Source: Epiperipatus broadwayi
Taxonomy: Eukaryota; Onychophora; Udeonychophora; Euonychophora; Peripatidae
Assembly (NCBI GenBank): GCA_028023455.1
Contig: JAQFVV010012989.1
Coordinates: 62,001 to 126,000 of the forward strand
Direction: 5' to 3'
Length of the DNA: 64,000 nucleotides
Shown: positions 24,115-36,309 of the stretch, one piece after another
Position numbering within the stretch: the first letter of the stretch is position 1
Layout: every line of letters begins with the position of its first letter
Position numbers and translations under genes: made by a program
Notes under the pieces: model-generated
Told to the model about the DNA's origin: nothing
Seen by the model: only the letters and a program-made list of their open reading frames with translations
Database searches by the model: none

Positions 24115-25525
24115 AATTAAAAAACAGAGATAATAAAATAACACACTCAGATAGTTTCACAGCCACATGGTCACTTATAAGATAAAAATCTAATCTCTAA
24201 TCAGTCAATGTTTTATCATTTTTTAAAACAAGCACCTAAAAATGGTTGACAAAAATCCATACAAATGCAAAGGCTGAACAAAAACATTCAAATAGACATT
24301 TAAAACAACTAACCAAGATTGCAAGCCAGAAAATTACAAAGCCTAGTATTACTATACTAAAAAAAAGCAAGAAAATGGACATCACAACAAATAAATAATT
24401 GATATATGATAATAAAACATACACAACATTGCCAGTAGGATCATATGCCAGGTCATAAAAACAATATCGAAAACTATCAAACTGTTTACAAAGCATATAT
24501 GTAAATAAAAATATGCACCATATGCATATGTATTAGTTATAATCAAATGTATAAAGTAATACAATTTTGAGAAACAATTTAAATCAAACCAATAGACTAA
24601 CAAATTCTAACTAATAACATGTAAATTTTGTAATATAAGCTGTCACAGACAATCCATTCCTCACCCAACTGTAAAGACTCATAAAGTATTTATTTAGACA
24701 CAGTATACATAGGCATATGTATGAGGGAAGTATTAATGTGATCTCATTCTTTTAGTCTGATTAAAGTTACATCATCATAATAATTTTATTTTATTTATTT
24801 ACATCTTCCATATAGTTTGAAATATACAAACCATTTAGAGGCATACAATCTAAATATAATAAATATATACAGTCAAGCTAAAATAACAGGAAGTGGAATA
24901 ATAATACTATAGTCATGCACTTAGTACTTCCTATAATATAGATTTCATTATGTTTTAAATTTATCTTTATCTATAGGTAAAATGTCTATTTTCAATTTAT
25001 TATTATTACTATTATACAACTTGCTTATTCTTTGCAAAGTAGAGAGTTCTAAATACAAAGTTTTAGCAGTTGATATTTCTATTTTCTCGTACCTTGTGTT
25101 ACTTATTAATTCTTTAAATTTAATTTATACAATTTACTACAGATTAGTGTATCATTAAAACTAATCTCTAGTATATTATTATTAGTATTATTATTATTAT
25201 TATCTGTAAATGGATGCTGTTATTCATTATGTTGTTATAGATTAAAATGTCTCATATAGGAAAACATTAGAAATTTAGGTTTCCAAATTCGGAGTATTCT
25301 TGAGCTAGATTGAACATTTTATAATTAATCAAAATACAATATATAAATTGTCAGACATGATGTTGGCTTATACCCAATAATCTTTATCAATTTATTACGT
25401 GGATTTTCCATTTACAGTTCCAAACATAACTCATTTATAGACCAACAAAACATATCATCTATTGATTACCCAAGTTTAGAATAGGTGGCTAAAGGAGAAT
25501 GAGAGATATAATTTTCTATTCCTAT
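24115..25525. other. AT-rich non-coding DNA
   Basis: May include the LINE 3' untranslated region. A (TTA)n microsatellite lies at about 25,177-25,202. Two overlapping 73-86-codon minus-strand frames near 24.2-24.6 kb are hydrophobic, A/T-driven and not credible. Confidence 0.5.
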
Positions 25526-25529
25526 TTTT

Positions 25530-25720
25530 AATTATAGGGGGTTTGAACCCAGATTTTCAAGCTTTCTTTTGTCATTTACTCCATCTTTATACAATCGATA
25601 CCCATGACCACATACATGCAATCTTTTTCGCATTATGTGGTTATGTATGTCGGTTGTATAAAGATGGAGTTGGTGAGAAAAGAGAACTTGAAAGTCTACG
25701 TTCAAATACCCTATAATTAC
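25530..25720. repeat. Fold-back repeat made of two inverted SINE-like heads
   Basis: Left end ATTATAGGGGGTTTGAACCC is mirrored by GTTCAAATACCCTATAAT at the right. Arms of about 80 bp include ACTCCATCTTTATACAA or its complement. In the right arm, GGAGTTGGTGAGAAA resembles an A box and GTTCAAATACCC a B box, so each arm looks like a tRNA-derived head. Similar ends occur at 35,112 and 50,050. Confidence 0.75.
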
Positions 25721-25848
25721 ATCAAGCTTAAAGGTTTATATAATATACTTGTATTTAAATATTAAATATTCATAATTTTATAATGTTTTTAAGCTTTCAT
25801 TTCAGCTATTTTGGATAAAATTTCTATTTCTAAATAAATATGATTTCA

Positions 25849-25959
25849 AGCGTTGTTAGCCGGGAGGTCATCGCACCCGCCTTGCAAGTAAATAGTTGGT
25901 TGCAGACGGGTGTGGGTTAGCGTCCCGGCTGATGCTATGACATATGGAGAAAAAAAAAT
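25849..25959 (+). mobile_element. tRNA-derived SINE, family S1 copy 1
   Basis: Starts GCGTTGTTAGCCGGGAGGTC (A-box region), continues CCGCCTTGCAAGTAA (anticodon-arm-like, TGC in the loop) and GTGTGGGTTAGCGTCCCGG (B-box region, damaged) and ends GATGCTATGACATATGGA plus an A-rich tail. Three other copies lie at 32,141 (minus), 35,271 and 54,079. The B box here has an A for C change. Confidence 0.85.
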
Positions 25960-27088
25960 TGTTCTTTTAAAAAATAACATGCATTTTATTTATTTTGCTT
26001 TCAAATATTTTATTTATAATTTAATGCTTTGAATTTGTCTTTTTATTTTTTAATTTTTTCGTTCATAATTTTTTTGTTTTATGAAATAAAAAATAGTAAT
26101 TTAATACTGTTTTAGAGGAAAATGAAAATCCATTGCCGTAAGTTCTTTATCTCTCTCTAAAATTTATAATTGTGTTAATCTTTCTTTTTTCTAACTAATA
26201 TTTATCCTACAAATGGATCATATTCTCCACTATTTAATTTTTAATCAAACAATTTACAGAATATATATAAATCAAATATGCACAGCTTAGTATTTATGAA
26301 ATCCAAACGGAAGTAGGCAAACGTGTTTTGATGAATGGGCGCTATTTATTTATTACTTATGGAGGAATTGGTATTGACTAGAATATATATATGCATAATT
26401 TTAATAAAGAAAATATTAGTTTATTTAAAACAAAAACAAATAGTGACTCTTATTACTAATCTGAATATGTATGCCAAGACTATGACTTCGTATTATGAGA
26501 GTTCAGGCTGCGTGAATCCTGAAATTATTCAAGCTTTCTAATCGTTGGGCCTTAAGATTTTACGAAGATTTTCCATTTTTGTATTACCCATTATCTAAGA
26601 GCAGTTTATTAATTATTTTTCTTTCTTTGGTTGTTTCATTTGTGTTTCTGTTGCACCTAGACAATAATATGTTTTCGAAATTAAAGTCATATATAAATAA
26701 ATATTCAAAAATTATCTTTACAAACGCAAGCACAATGTTGATTTTCGTTGTTGTTGTTATTGCATAGATTAAAGCTATAATTTAAGCTAATTATATTTAT
26801 TTTGTTTATAAGTTAATTTATCTTACTAATGCATATGATTAAAAATAATCACTTGCACACTTTTTAAATAAACAAACAGCATTTTAAATACTAAAAATAA
26901 AATATCCTAATGGTTATTCGCCACCGGAAATTTATGAAGTGCCCCGAAACACTACATTGAGCTTTCGTTTAGAGATCTTAATCTATTTTTATTTTTTGAT
27001 ATTTGATCCTCTATCTATTATTGTGTTAAATCGCACACACATTTATCGAATTTGATTATATCTAGATAATTTTTAAAATTCTTATACA
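25960..27088. other. AT-rich non-coding DNA
   Basis: Two small open frames (26,335-26,541 and 26,579-26,767) are low-complexity and hydrophobic. No family is recognisable and no repeat was identified. Confidence 0.5.
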
Positions 27089-27096
27089 GTTTAGAG

Positions 27097-27547
27097 CAGG
27101 GTGGCCAACTTTTGTGTTCATAAGATCTACTTTTTATTTTTAAAATGTGTTGCGATCGACTTGTTGTCATAGGCGTAGTCTAAGTGGAGGGAGGTGTGAA
27201 ATACATACTATTTTTACAACAATTATTTAACGGGTCAAAAAACTCATGTCCGGGGGAATTAAAGCTACACGAGTAATTATTAACAATATTTATTAATTCA
27301 AATTAGCTACATTAAATCAAGATTAAAAATATTATTTTCAATAATGATACGACTTAGTGGATGGACTTCATCTATCTAGAATTGAAAAAAAAAAAAATTA
27401 GAACAAAACAAAAATAACAAAAAAACTTGAAAATCTTGACTTGTTTCACTTGTTACCCGACAGCTCTTGCTACATTGGCCTCGCGATCGACCAAAAATGG
27501 CTTTGCGATCGACCGGTGGATCACGATTGACTTGATGGACACCCCTG
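27097..27547. mobile_element. Non-autonomous hAT-like DNA transposon (451 bp)
   Basis: The left end CAGGGTGGCCAAC and the complement of the right end CAGGGGTGTCCATC are hAT-type termini. Flanking 8-mers GTTTAGAG (27,089-27,096) and GTTTAGAT (27,548-27,555) match at 7 of 8 positions, the target duplication length of hAT elements. Subterminal GCGATCGAC motifs (about 27,151 and in the right third) are typical of one common hAT group. There is no transposase frame, so it depends on an autonomous partner elsewhere. Confidence 0.9.
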
Positions 27548-27559
27548 GTTTAGATCATG

Positions 27560-28575
27560 TTAGAATATTAGACTCGGAAATGTTCTAGAGCCCAAACTTG
27601 TTACGAACTTTTAATCAATAAAGTCATTCTAATATATTTTTTATTTTAATTTGGGTTTTAAATAAAAGAGAATGTGTATAAGTATGCATATTTTTGTTTT
27701 AAAAATCATTTTAATGTAAATGACATTTAAAAGCAGCAGTTTTTATCTAATAAATTTGTTCTAAAATCTCATTTGGCATATAGTCTCTGATGGAAGATAT
27801 TTTAACTCACAGAGAAAAAAATTAATCGATTTTGTTGTATGAGATTTTCCAATTAATAGTTTGAATAATAACTTTTCTAATTTAGTGCAGGTAATTATAC
27901 TAAAAAATAATATCATTAATAGAAATATGATTTGTAAAAAAAATAGTTTTTCTTTTTTTTTAACGCGCTTCGGAGTTAAATGACAAAGTGATTCATTAAA
28001 ACTGATTTTTAGATATATTGTAAATGTAATTTTTTACAATTATTATTACAAAGCATATCTGAAGCTTATGGGTATTATTAATAATGTATTTTATTTTCAT
28101 TTCGTGTTTTTTTGCAAACGTATAATTAAAGAGTACAAACTCTTAATTTATTCAATCGCAAGGGATTTTAAATATGTGAGTCACACAAAGATTTCTGCAG
28201 TTTGAAGTTAACGATTAAAGAAATATATTTAAAAAAAAAGAAAGAGAAAGCGATAGTTTCGATAGAGTAAAAGAGAAAAGAATACCAACGAACTTATTCT
28301 CAACGCTTTTTTTTAGAGCACATCTCTTTGTTATGCATTCCTCTACACTAAAAAAAAAAGAAAAAAAATACATTTTGTCTGAAATTCTTTGAAAAAAGTT
28401 TAGAAATAATAATTTCGTCGTTAAATTTATATAATTAAAGATTCGTCTGCAATATATAATTTTATGTGTGTTGAATCAAAGTTTTTTTACTAATAAAAGA
28501 TATAACCTAATTCATTTTAAGTCTTTGAATCTTGTAATCGCGCACGGATGATCTCAAGAATTGAATTACTCTACA
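27560..28575. other. AT-rich non-coding DNA
   Basis: Poly-A and poly-T runs. A purine-rich bit lies at about 28,231-28,282. No gene or repeat partner seen. Confidence 0.5.
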
Positions 28576-28589
28576 TATACTTGGCACTA

Positions 28590-28912
28590 ACGAGGGCTTT
28601 GAACGTTCCATCATCAGATTTTCAATTAAATAAATGGCTGAAGAGTTGTGGGTTGGAGTAGTTTGAATCCTGTCCATTAAAGTATGAAGACTGGCTATCT
28701 TAATATAAAGCTGAGCACTGATTGTATATATGTGTGGAGATAGTAATCTGGACCAACTGATGATTGCTGTTTTAGCATGAAATACGTATATTGGTGATTA
28801 TTTGTCTTTTCAACATGTGTATGATTAAGTGGGTCAGCAACATGAGATAGCATGTAGAGCTGAGGATCATGTAAAAGTCTGAGTTCGAATCCTTACATAT
28901 TACATTATATAT
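28590..28912 (+). repeat. Interspersed repeat family F, plus copy
   Basis: About 85% similar by eye to the reverse complement of 58,955-59,275, with shared blocks CGTTCCATCATCAGATTTTC, GGACCAACTGATGATTGCTG and GCATGAAATACGTATATTGG. Near its end, GAGTTCGAATCC (about 28,885) is a good B box preceded by tRNA-like sequence, so the family probably includes a Pol III-type module and may be a SINE or a SINE-containing composite. Confidence 0.8.
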
Positions 28913-29415
28913 GTGCAGGTGTGTGTAAACCTGTACAGTGTATTAATTTACATAAATAATTTTGTGGAGTAGCGGTTCCTTAGCCAACAGTCAGGTATAG
29001 GTACTTAAGTTAAACTTTAAACTTTTTCAGATAGATAAATTTTTTAGAAATTTTCCTCTTCCAGCTCGATTAAACCACCCAATTAACCGGATCCTGCATA
29101 GTTGAATGCATGGTAGGGACATAAACTTTAGAGGTCATTCCATGGATCACAATTTTAGCTCTGTCACATCTGGTGCTGAAGTTTCTTATGGACTGCCAGA
29201 GCAATAACTCATACAATTGTTATTTCTTTTTTATTGGAAAAATTATTGGGTATCCAACTATTTCTTAACTAGAGAGTAAAATAAAAAGGAAAATATATAT
29301 ATAAATCTTCATCAACCTTCCAGATGATTTGTAAAGTGAATAATGTCTTTTATTTCATTATTATTTTTTGTATAATTGATGGAAAAGGTTTTGATGGTAA
29401 ACTGTTTATAGCAAT

Positions 29416-29660
<245 letters not shown>

Positions 29661-29664
29661 TGTC

Positions 29665-31725
29665 TATTAATCTATCCATTTATTTATCTGCTGTCTATCT
29701 ATAGACTGTTTTTCAAGTACTAATCAAGTTAACTTTTCTTAAAAAAATATTCACTGTTAAAAGAAAAAAAAATAATTTTCTTCTATTTCTGTTTTTTCTT
29801 TTAAAAATATCAATTTTTCTGATCTATTGATGATATAGACATTAGGATTATTGCCAAACATTATGATACTTTGAATTAAAGATAAAAACAGGGATATAAA
29901 AAATTTGAACTCTATTTCTGGAATCCAATGGTATATGTAAATTTATAGCTTAAAACTATGGTAATCTTATTGTTATCAGAAGTTTCATTCAAGATTTGAT
30001 TACACAAATTAGCAAACTTATATGCTTTTTATTTAGAAATAAATGGTTCTAAAGTTACGTATGAGTTTTGGTGTATAAATTTTTTTATTAATTCTAGAGC
30101 TATAATCAATTCTAATTATTTTAAAGTTGTATACAAAATAGTCCTATGGTATAAAGTTTCCATAATGACGAACCTCAAGCACTCTGATTGGAGCTAGATT
30201 GCACGAGAAAGTCTAAATGTTGTTTAAACAGTAATTTTGTGAAGTTAAACTATTACAATCAATTCCCTGCATAGAGGTATCAAAGATCATCATTAAATTG
30301 TACCCCCCCCATAATTCAATTAATAGTCAATTATTTACTATGATGATCTTTAAAAAAATGTCAAAATTATTTTTTAAATAATGTTGATCATTTTTGTAAT
30401 GCAAATGATGTATATATATATTTGTTTATAATTGGAATACAGACATTGATTACTAATTTATATATATATGGTTTGTGGTTATGGGCTTCAAGTTTCAGAA
30501 TTCATCATTCCACCATTGCATCTAATCACGAAGAATAATTATAGAATGATTGTAAATTCTAGTTATTAATCTCAAAAATTACAGCAATAGTTTGTTTTCA
30601 GCAAGCCAGCAATTAGACATTTTAATACTGGCTAGTTGCATTTGAATAATCAATAAATTAGTTGGAAAAAAAATAATCACGTGATGTTTCATCCTTAGTG
30701 AATATTCCCAAGAATATGTTTATTTAGTTAAACTTTATTAAAATTGATGTAAAAGCCTCACTTGTTTTTATTCTAGGGTTCAATACTAATGCAAAGTATA
30801 CTTATTAACAAAGCAGTATTTGCCATGGCAATTCTGTGGGCAGTCAAAACATCAACAAATTAGATGTAATTTTCCATATACAGCTTTTATCCAGATAGGA
30901 AATCAATTGCTTTCCAAAAATGCTTCATAACACAAGAATAAATTGTACAAAAAAAATACTGATTGCAATGTTTTCCTATAACAAAATATGTAATTTGTTA
31001 TCTCAGAATCAAAATATATAATAAACATTAAAAGTTCAACACATACATACACAAATAAAGCTTAAAATTGGAAAAAAGTGATAATTATTGAATAAACAAT
31101 GCATAGAGTATAGCCAAAGACAAGCATGCCTTAAATAAAAAAGAAGCCAGTATCCGTCTTTCCAAAAAATGGCCTCTCTAGCATCTTTTACATAAATTTG
31201 AATATAAATAGAGCAACAAATTCAGTTTTATGCACATCCCATAAACAATAAACAAATGCATATAATATTAGATTTTAGTGAAATTAAGTGTATAAAACTA
31301 CTATTATTATAATACTAGTAGTATCTAAAGCACTAAGCTAAAATGAAGATATTAATCTAATGAAAGCCTATCTGTTTCTAAATAATCAAACATTTATTAA
31401 TTTATTAAATATAGTAATAAAAAATATTACATAGATTGTAAATGTAATTTATACTAAGTCCATTTTATTTAGTGTGATTTTTTTTTTTACGAATCATAAT
31501 TTAGAGTTTATGTTCGTAATCTTTAAATGTACTCCATTGGTCAAAGTTAATATTTTAATGAAGCATATATATAAAAAAATAAAGCAACATATCAATTTTT
31601 AAATATATTTTTATATACTTTACATTTTGTTAACTATAGTTATCTACCCAATAACACATAGAATTTTTTTATTGTGCTGTTAATTTTTTTTTAAAAAAAA
31701 AAAAATCAGAGATTCACCATTTATT
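29665..31725. other. AT-rich non-coding DNA
   Basis: (TA)n tracts near 30,413 and 30,460 and a C run near 30,303. No protein-like frame or repeat pair recognised. Confidence 0.5.
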
Positions 31726-31729
31726 TATT

Positions 31730-31860
31730 TGTTGTAAACAAAAGCAAAACTCTCCATACAGTAGTGCCACCTTGTGTCAAATAGAGTAATCAATGGAGAG
31801 TTTTGCCTTTGTTTACAACAATTATGTGCTAGTATAGAGATGGTGATCATGTGATATTTA
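31730..31860. mobile_element. MITE family M1, short copy 2
   Basis: Left arm TTGTTGTAAACAAAAGCAAA then ACTCTCCAT; right arm ATGGAGAGTTTTGCC then TTTGTTTACAACAA. The internal CAGTAGTGCCACC...AGAGTAATCAATGG is shared with copies at 12,251 and 36,096, but most of the second half is deleted. The right flank GGTGATCATGTGATATTT is also family sequence. Confidence 0.8.
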
Positions 31861-32140
31861 TTTGTTCTGAAAATGCACTCTTAATTAAATAAAAATTATA
31901 TCAGGATGTGTTATATAATTCATTCCTATAGTTTTAATGATGAATGTGATCATTATTATTATTTTATCAATAGTTTTTTTATACTTATGATGGTAGAAGA
32001 TTTTTTCCTGGGATAATTAACATTTTTTATCAATACAAAAATATTAAAAGAGAAATTGGTTATTAAATAGATTTTAATTAATTAACAGATTGACATTTTC
32101 TATTGATAGCTCTGATTGCTTTTTTTGTTAGTGTTTGATT

Positions 32141-32253
32141 TTTTTTTTTTCCATATGTCATAGATAGCATCGGCTGGGAGGCAAACCCACAACAAACGTC
32201 TGTAACCAACTGCTTGCTTGCAAAGTGGCTGTGCTGACCTCTCGGCTAATAAC
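32141..32253 (-). mobile_element. tRNA-derived SINE, family S1 copy 2
   Basis: Minus-strand copy: a T-rich run (its A tail), then CCATATGTCATAGATAGCAT, CGGCTGGGAGGCAAACCCAC (B-box region) and CTGACCTCTCGGCTAATAAC (A-box region). TTTGACGACTTT beyond its 5' end occurs twice in tandem (32,255 and 32,271), so that flank has also been duplicated. Confidence 0.85.
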
Positions 32254-32289
32254 GTTTGACGACTTTAATGTTTGACGACTTTGTCTTTA

Positions 32290-33479
32290 ATATTAAACTT
32301 TTATTCTATATTAGAATTCAATAAAATGGATTTGGTTTATTAGAAATATAAGTTTCCAAATGAAATACATTCTAAAAAATTACATTTGAGGTTTTAAGAT
32401 ATTGAAAAAGTATTAAGAAACAGAGTGTATAATAAGAACAAACGGCATTTCATCATCTGATGATATGCAGAAAAGCAATCAAACTACTACCTCCAGAAAA
32501 TTAATAAAATCTTTTTACAGACTGAATTTATTTTTAAAATAAGAATAAATAAATCTGAAGTACATATAAATCTATGAAATTCACTCTAAAATATAAAATT
32601 GCACTTGAAATTTTTAAATTAACACAACAGCTCTTAACACTGTGTTGGTAAAGGCATTACTGATCTATTTGAGAGAGATTACATTATTAATGATGGTAAT
32701 TTTCTTTGTTAACATTATGGTTGAATTTATTAACTTTTATTTTTAAAAATAAAAACTTACACAAATAAAAACAAAGTCTATGTATGTATTTTCTTGATTT
32801 TAAAATATTATTATGCAACTATAGTATAAAAATAATTATTAATTTTTAAGAAACTAAACAAAAAGTGAATTATTTTACTATTCCAAAAATCTTACTAATT
32901 TCATAACTGATTTTAAAACTGAAAAACATTAAACTAGAACTTTCCAGCACATGGAAACTGGACTAAATTCTTTTGATGTTAGCAACAATTGAAATTTACT
33001 GCCCTCTTCAGAATTTTTATTGAATTAATATACCAATTTTACATTAATTTCATTTTGTTAGTTGTCATATCAAAAATCGGTTGTGCAGAAGACTGATTTA
33101 AGTAGGACTACTAGCACCATCTTCAAAAACAAGTACACCTGAAATACAGTAAAGCTCAAACTCCAAGTTAATGTACACATTCCTCATGTTTATTTTTAGA
33201 GCACTTTAATTCTGGGGTAAAAGTTTATTTTTAAATACATACTGATTTTTTAAAATTAAAATTATTTTTGCTTTCAATGCATGGAAAAATCTAATTCCCA
33301 GACCAGTTCCTGACTTTTGTTTTTGTCAATAAGAATTTGGAAGTTTCTATTAAATGTTGTTTTGTTTGCTATATTTCTTAAAAGTGTTGGACAAATCAAA
33401 ACATTCAATTTGTGCCTCTTTGCCCTCTATTGAGAAATTTTGCTAACCTTTTTTTTTTAGTGTTAAAATTCACATGTAA
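32290..33479. other. AT-rich non-coding DNA
   Basis: Nothing gene-like. The part after about 33,250 may already belong to the unclassified repeat seen at 8.3 and 50.4 kb. Confidence 0.45.
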
Positions 33480-33764
33480 TTTTTCTAATATTTCAATTTG
33501 AAAAAAATTCTAAAGATGTCAGGGTAATTGAAAACTTGAGAATTTAAAGCCCACTAAGTGCCACAGTGATGAGCATCCATTATCTTATTGAAAATCTCAA
33601 TCTTGGCAATATTACTTCAAGAAAATATTATGAATGACTAAATGATTTTTTGGAAAGTTTATGATTCTTTTTGCACAACAATTTTGTTATAATTATTAAA
33701 AAGTCAAGAATATATATTATTGAAATAAAATTCTTGTTTATACTTCACTTCAAGTAGTAAATTA

Positions 33765-34080
33765 AAAATTGCATGTTACACAAACAAGTGAAGTTCAATT
33801 TCAAGAGAATTATACGGCTGAGTGCTTTTGGGAATGTTTAGATCCCATATTCATAACCTACTGGAATCAAGCTATTCCATCTCTAGAAAATGGATTATAT
33901 GAGAACACAGAATAAATTTGAATAGATTTGCATAAATTACTATCCAGTCTTTCAAAAATCACAACTCAAACCAACACCCCTAAAAAAGGCTATTAATATG
34001 GGTTCTAAAGGTTCCTGAAAGTGCTTAGCCATATAATTCTCTTGAAATTGAGCTTCATTTGTTTGCATAATGTGCAATTT
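33765..34080. repeat. Fold-back repeat (about 316 bp)
   Basis: The left arm AAGTTCAATTTCAAGAGAAT and the right arm's complement AGCTCAATTTCAAGAGAAT align over about 80 bp, from the AATTGCA...ACAAAC ends to GATCCCATATT / GAACCCATATT, with a central loop of about 150 bp. No coding capacity. It sits inside the unclassified repeat. Confidence 0.75.
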
Positions 34081-34351
34081 GTAACTTAATATATATTATT
34101 ATATATTTATTTTCTATAGTTTTGAATATAAAAGGTTATATTCTTATGAGTAACATTACTATAGAAATTATGATGGTGGACATTATGATTCCTCAGTAAC
34201 AGGTCATCATTCATGATCCATTAGAAAATATAGCAATATCATAAAAACTGATAAAAAAATTTAAACCTTTAAAGTATAAGTTGATAGATTTACCAGGCAT
34301 TGATACTTATTCATTCACATTTTAAATACAAATGTTAAACAAGGTAGATTT

Positions 34352-34477
34352 TAAATAGTCAAAATAAGAGTCATAGATCACATGACCCTATTTTCTTAAG
34401 CTTGTAAGTTATAAACAATGAGGATTGCCAATTCCTCAACAAGCTTTGTGTTAAATGCTTAGCCAGAGAAAGCATTT
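34352..34477 (+). repeat. Direct repeat, left copy
   Basis: Starts TAAATAGTCAAAATAAGAGT and ends CTTAGCCAGAGAAAGCATTT. About 95% identical by eye to 34,774-34,900, at an offset of 422 bp. A GC-richer spacer of about 300 bp lies between the copies. Confidence 0.9.
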
Positions 34478-34773
34478 AAAATATCCCTGTCAGGAACCCC
34501 TCCCCAAACCCCTGACCATGGTTTTGTGCTTTGGCACTCCTCAGAGAGATGTCAGGGTAGGTTCTGACACTAGATCTAAAAATACCAACCCAAAGCCAGC
34601 ATTTAACTAAAAGTTATCTATTGAGTGGAAAATCTGAAATTTTCAGACACCTACATGTCTTCAAACCCAGCTATCCAACTCAAATAGCTATATGGGGCTG
34701 ATAGATCTTCAGCCATACCATATATTAGTAGTCTTAGCAATATAACATTGCATAAGATGTAAGGCAGAGACTA

Positions 34774-34900
34774 TAAATAGTCAAAATAAGAGTCATAGAT
34801 CACATGACCCTATTCTCTTAAGTTTGTAAGTTATAAACAATGAGGATTGCCAATTGCTCAACAAGTTTTGTGTTAAATGCTTAGCCAGAGAAAGCATTTT
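34774..34900 (+). repeat. Direct repeat, right copy
   Basis: Second copy of the 126-bp unit at 34,352, with a handful of substitutions (for example CTCTTAAGTTTG versus TTCTTAAGCTTG). The pair around a non-repeat spacer could be a segmental duplication, or the terminal repeats of a small retroelement. TG...CA ends are not evident, so duplication is preferred. Confidence 0.9.
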
Positions 34901-35111
34901 GTAAAGTTAGTCTACTCTTCCTGAAAGATGAATAACAAATGGTGCTCTGTTTTGATTAAAATATACTTTTTAAAATAATTGTGAACATCATAGATGATTT
35001 TTTAGAATTTATTTAAATTTCTAAACAAGAATATCTATCAAATGAAGTTAAGTTTATTATATTCGAATATAATAATGATTTAAAACTAAAATGAAAATTG
35101 AAAATTTATAA

Positions 35112-35160
35112 TAAGTGAAAATATAGGGAATTTGAACTCAGACTTTCAAGCCCCCCCCCC
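35112..35160 (+). repeat. Fragment of a SINE-like fold-back end
   Basis: TATAGGGAATTTGAACTCAG and then ACTTTCAAG closely resemble the left end of the hairpin at 25,530 (TATAGGGGGTTTGAACCCAG, then ATTTTCAAG). The fragment stops at a run of ten C. Confidence 0.5.
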
Positions 35161-35270
35161 AACTATCCACAGAGCAATAGGGTTAATTTTCATTTTACTA
35201 TGAAACTATTGATCTAAATTTTTTTTAAAAAAAACAAACATTCTATTTCTTTAGTTCTTTTCTAACAAAA

Positions 35271-35382
35271 GCGTTGTTAGTCGAGAGGTCATCGCAACCG
35301 CCTTGCAAGCAAGTAGTTGGTTGCAGACGGTTGTGGGTTCGCGTACCGGCTGATGCTATGACATATGAAAAAAAAAAAATAG
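35271..35382 (+). mobile_element. tRNA-derived SINE, family S1 copy 3
   Basis: GCGTTGTTAGTCGAGAGGTC, CCGCCTTGCAAGCAAG, TGTGGGTTCGCGTACCGG and GATGCTATGACATATG plus poly-A. The B box (GGTTCGCGTACC) carries one extra base. It is full length relative to the other copies. Confidence 0.88.
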
Positions 35383-35389
35383 TTTCTTT

Positions 35390-36095
35390 TTTGACTAGTA
35401 ATCAGATAGATACTTTACACCATTTCTAAATATTCTTTTTAGATAATTATAGATCAAATAAAATTATCTTGAAAGAGATAATTCTTTATTAAAATAATAG
35501 TACCTGAAGTTCCTAACATTGTAATTTAAGTATAGTTTCTAATAAAGTATTTTGATTTAGTTGAAGTTCTGTTTAAAATTCTGCTGGTTGTTTATATGTG
35601 CTTTTTTCTTCTTCTTTTGACTAACTTTTTACTGTTCATTGAATACAAAGGAAATTTTTTTTAGAATTTTGTTTATTTTTTAGTAAGCTTTTTTCTTTCT
35701 TTCTTTTTTTAATGAAAAAACACTAAAAGATTTATCTAATCATTTATGATAAATAAATAACGTTTTACTACATTAATTTTTAAAATAATAAGATTTTTTT
35801 AATAATATCATTTACACATTAGGTGATCAATATTTAATATAAAATAATACACTTTTTTAAAAAAAAAATTCTGTAAATTGTATATATACATTTGACAGAA
35901 ACAACATCAGAGTCTATTTTTAAGATTAGTAAGTCAACATTTCAAGATCTCAAAAGGCAGTACACAGATGTATGAATATTTTGTGGCTATTTGACTTCTA
36001 TTCCAGTGGGATCGGATTAGCTAAATGGTAGCTGTAATCAGCCACAGAAATACATAAACAAATTTTAAACTATTTTTAAATTTAAACCCCTAAAC
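35390..36095. other. AT-rich non-coding DNA
   Basis: T-rich and A-rich runs. No gene or repeat recognised. Confidence 0.5.
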
Positions 36096-36303
36096 ATCAC
36101 GTGATCACTGTTTCTTGTGCTTACACAAGCTGTTTACACAGAGGCTAAACTCTCCATACGTAGTGCTACCAGCACAAACCAGAGTAATCAATGGACACAA
36201 GTATGCACTAGATATGGATTTTAGGCATCAACCTTCTTGCATCTATTGATTACTCTGACTTCCACTGGTGGCGCTACTGTATGGAGAGTTTAGCCTCTAT
36301 GTA
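36096..36303. mobile_element. MITE family M1, copy 3
   Basis: The left tail ATCACGTGATCACTG leads to ACACAGAGGCTAAACTCTCC; the right end is GGAGAGTTTAGCCTCTATGT. The internal arms carry AGAGTAATCAATGGA and its partner ATTGATTACTCTGA. The palindrome GTGATCACGTGAT (in inverted form here) corresponds to GTGATCATGTGAT beside copies 1 and 2, so the family consensus extends past the obvious inverted repeats. Confidence 0.85.
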
Positions 36304-36309
36304 TTTTCA

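Larger units (their letters stand above)
33480..35100 (+). repeat. Unclassified interspersed repeat, copy 2 (interrupted)
   Basis: TTCTAAAGATGTCAGGGTAA (about 33,508) matches 50,560. AGATTTACCAGGCATTGATA (about 34,287) and CATTCACATTTTAAATAC match 50,985-51,030. ATCTATCAAATGAAGTTAAG (about 35,033) matches 9180 and 51,190. The copy is split by a fold-back element (33,765-34,080) and by a 420-bp duplication block (34,352-34,900). Confidence 0.5.

Noticed and set aside
24236-24603. Two overlapping minus-strand frames (73 and 86 codons) rich in Phe, Tyr and Val
   Set aside because: Complement of A-rich sequence beyond the LINE; no membrane-protein family is recognisable.
25849-25959. Functional tRNA gene
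   Set aside because: The acceptor ends do not pair, the B box is mutated and the copy ends in poly-A; it is a SINE.
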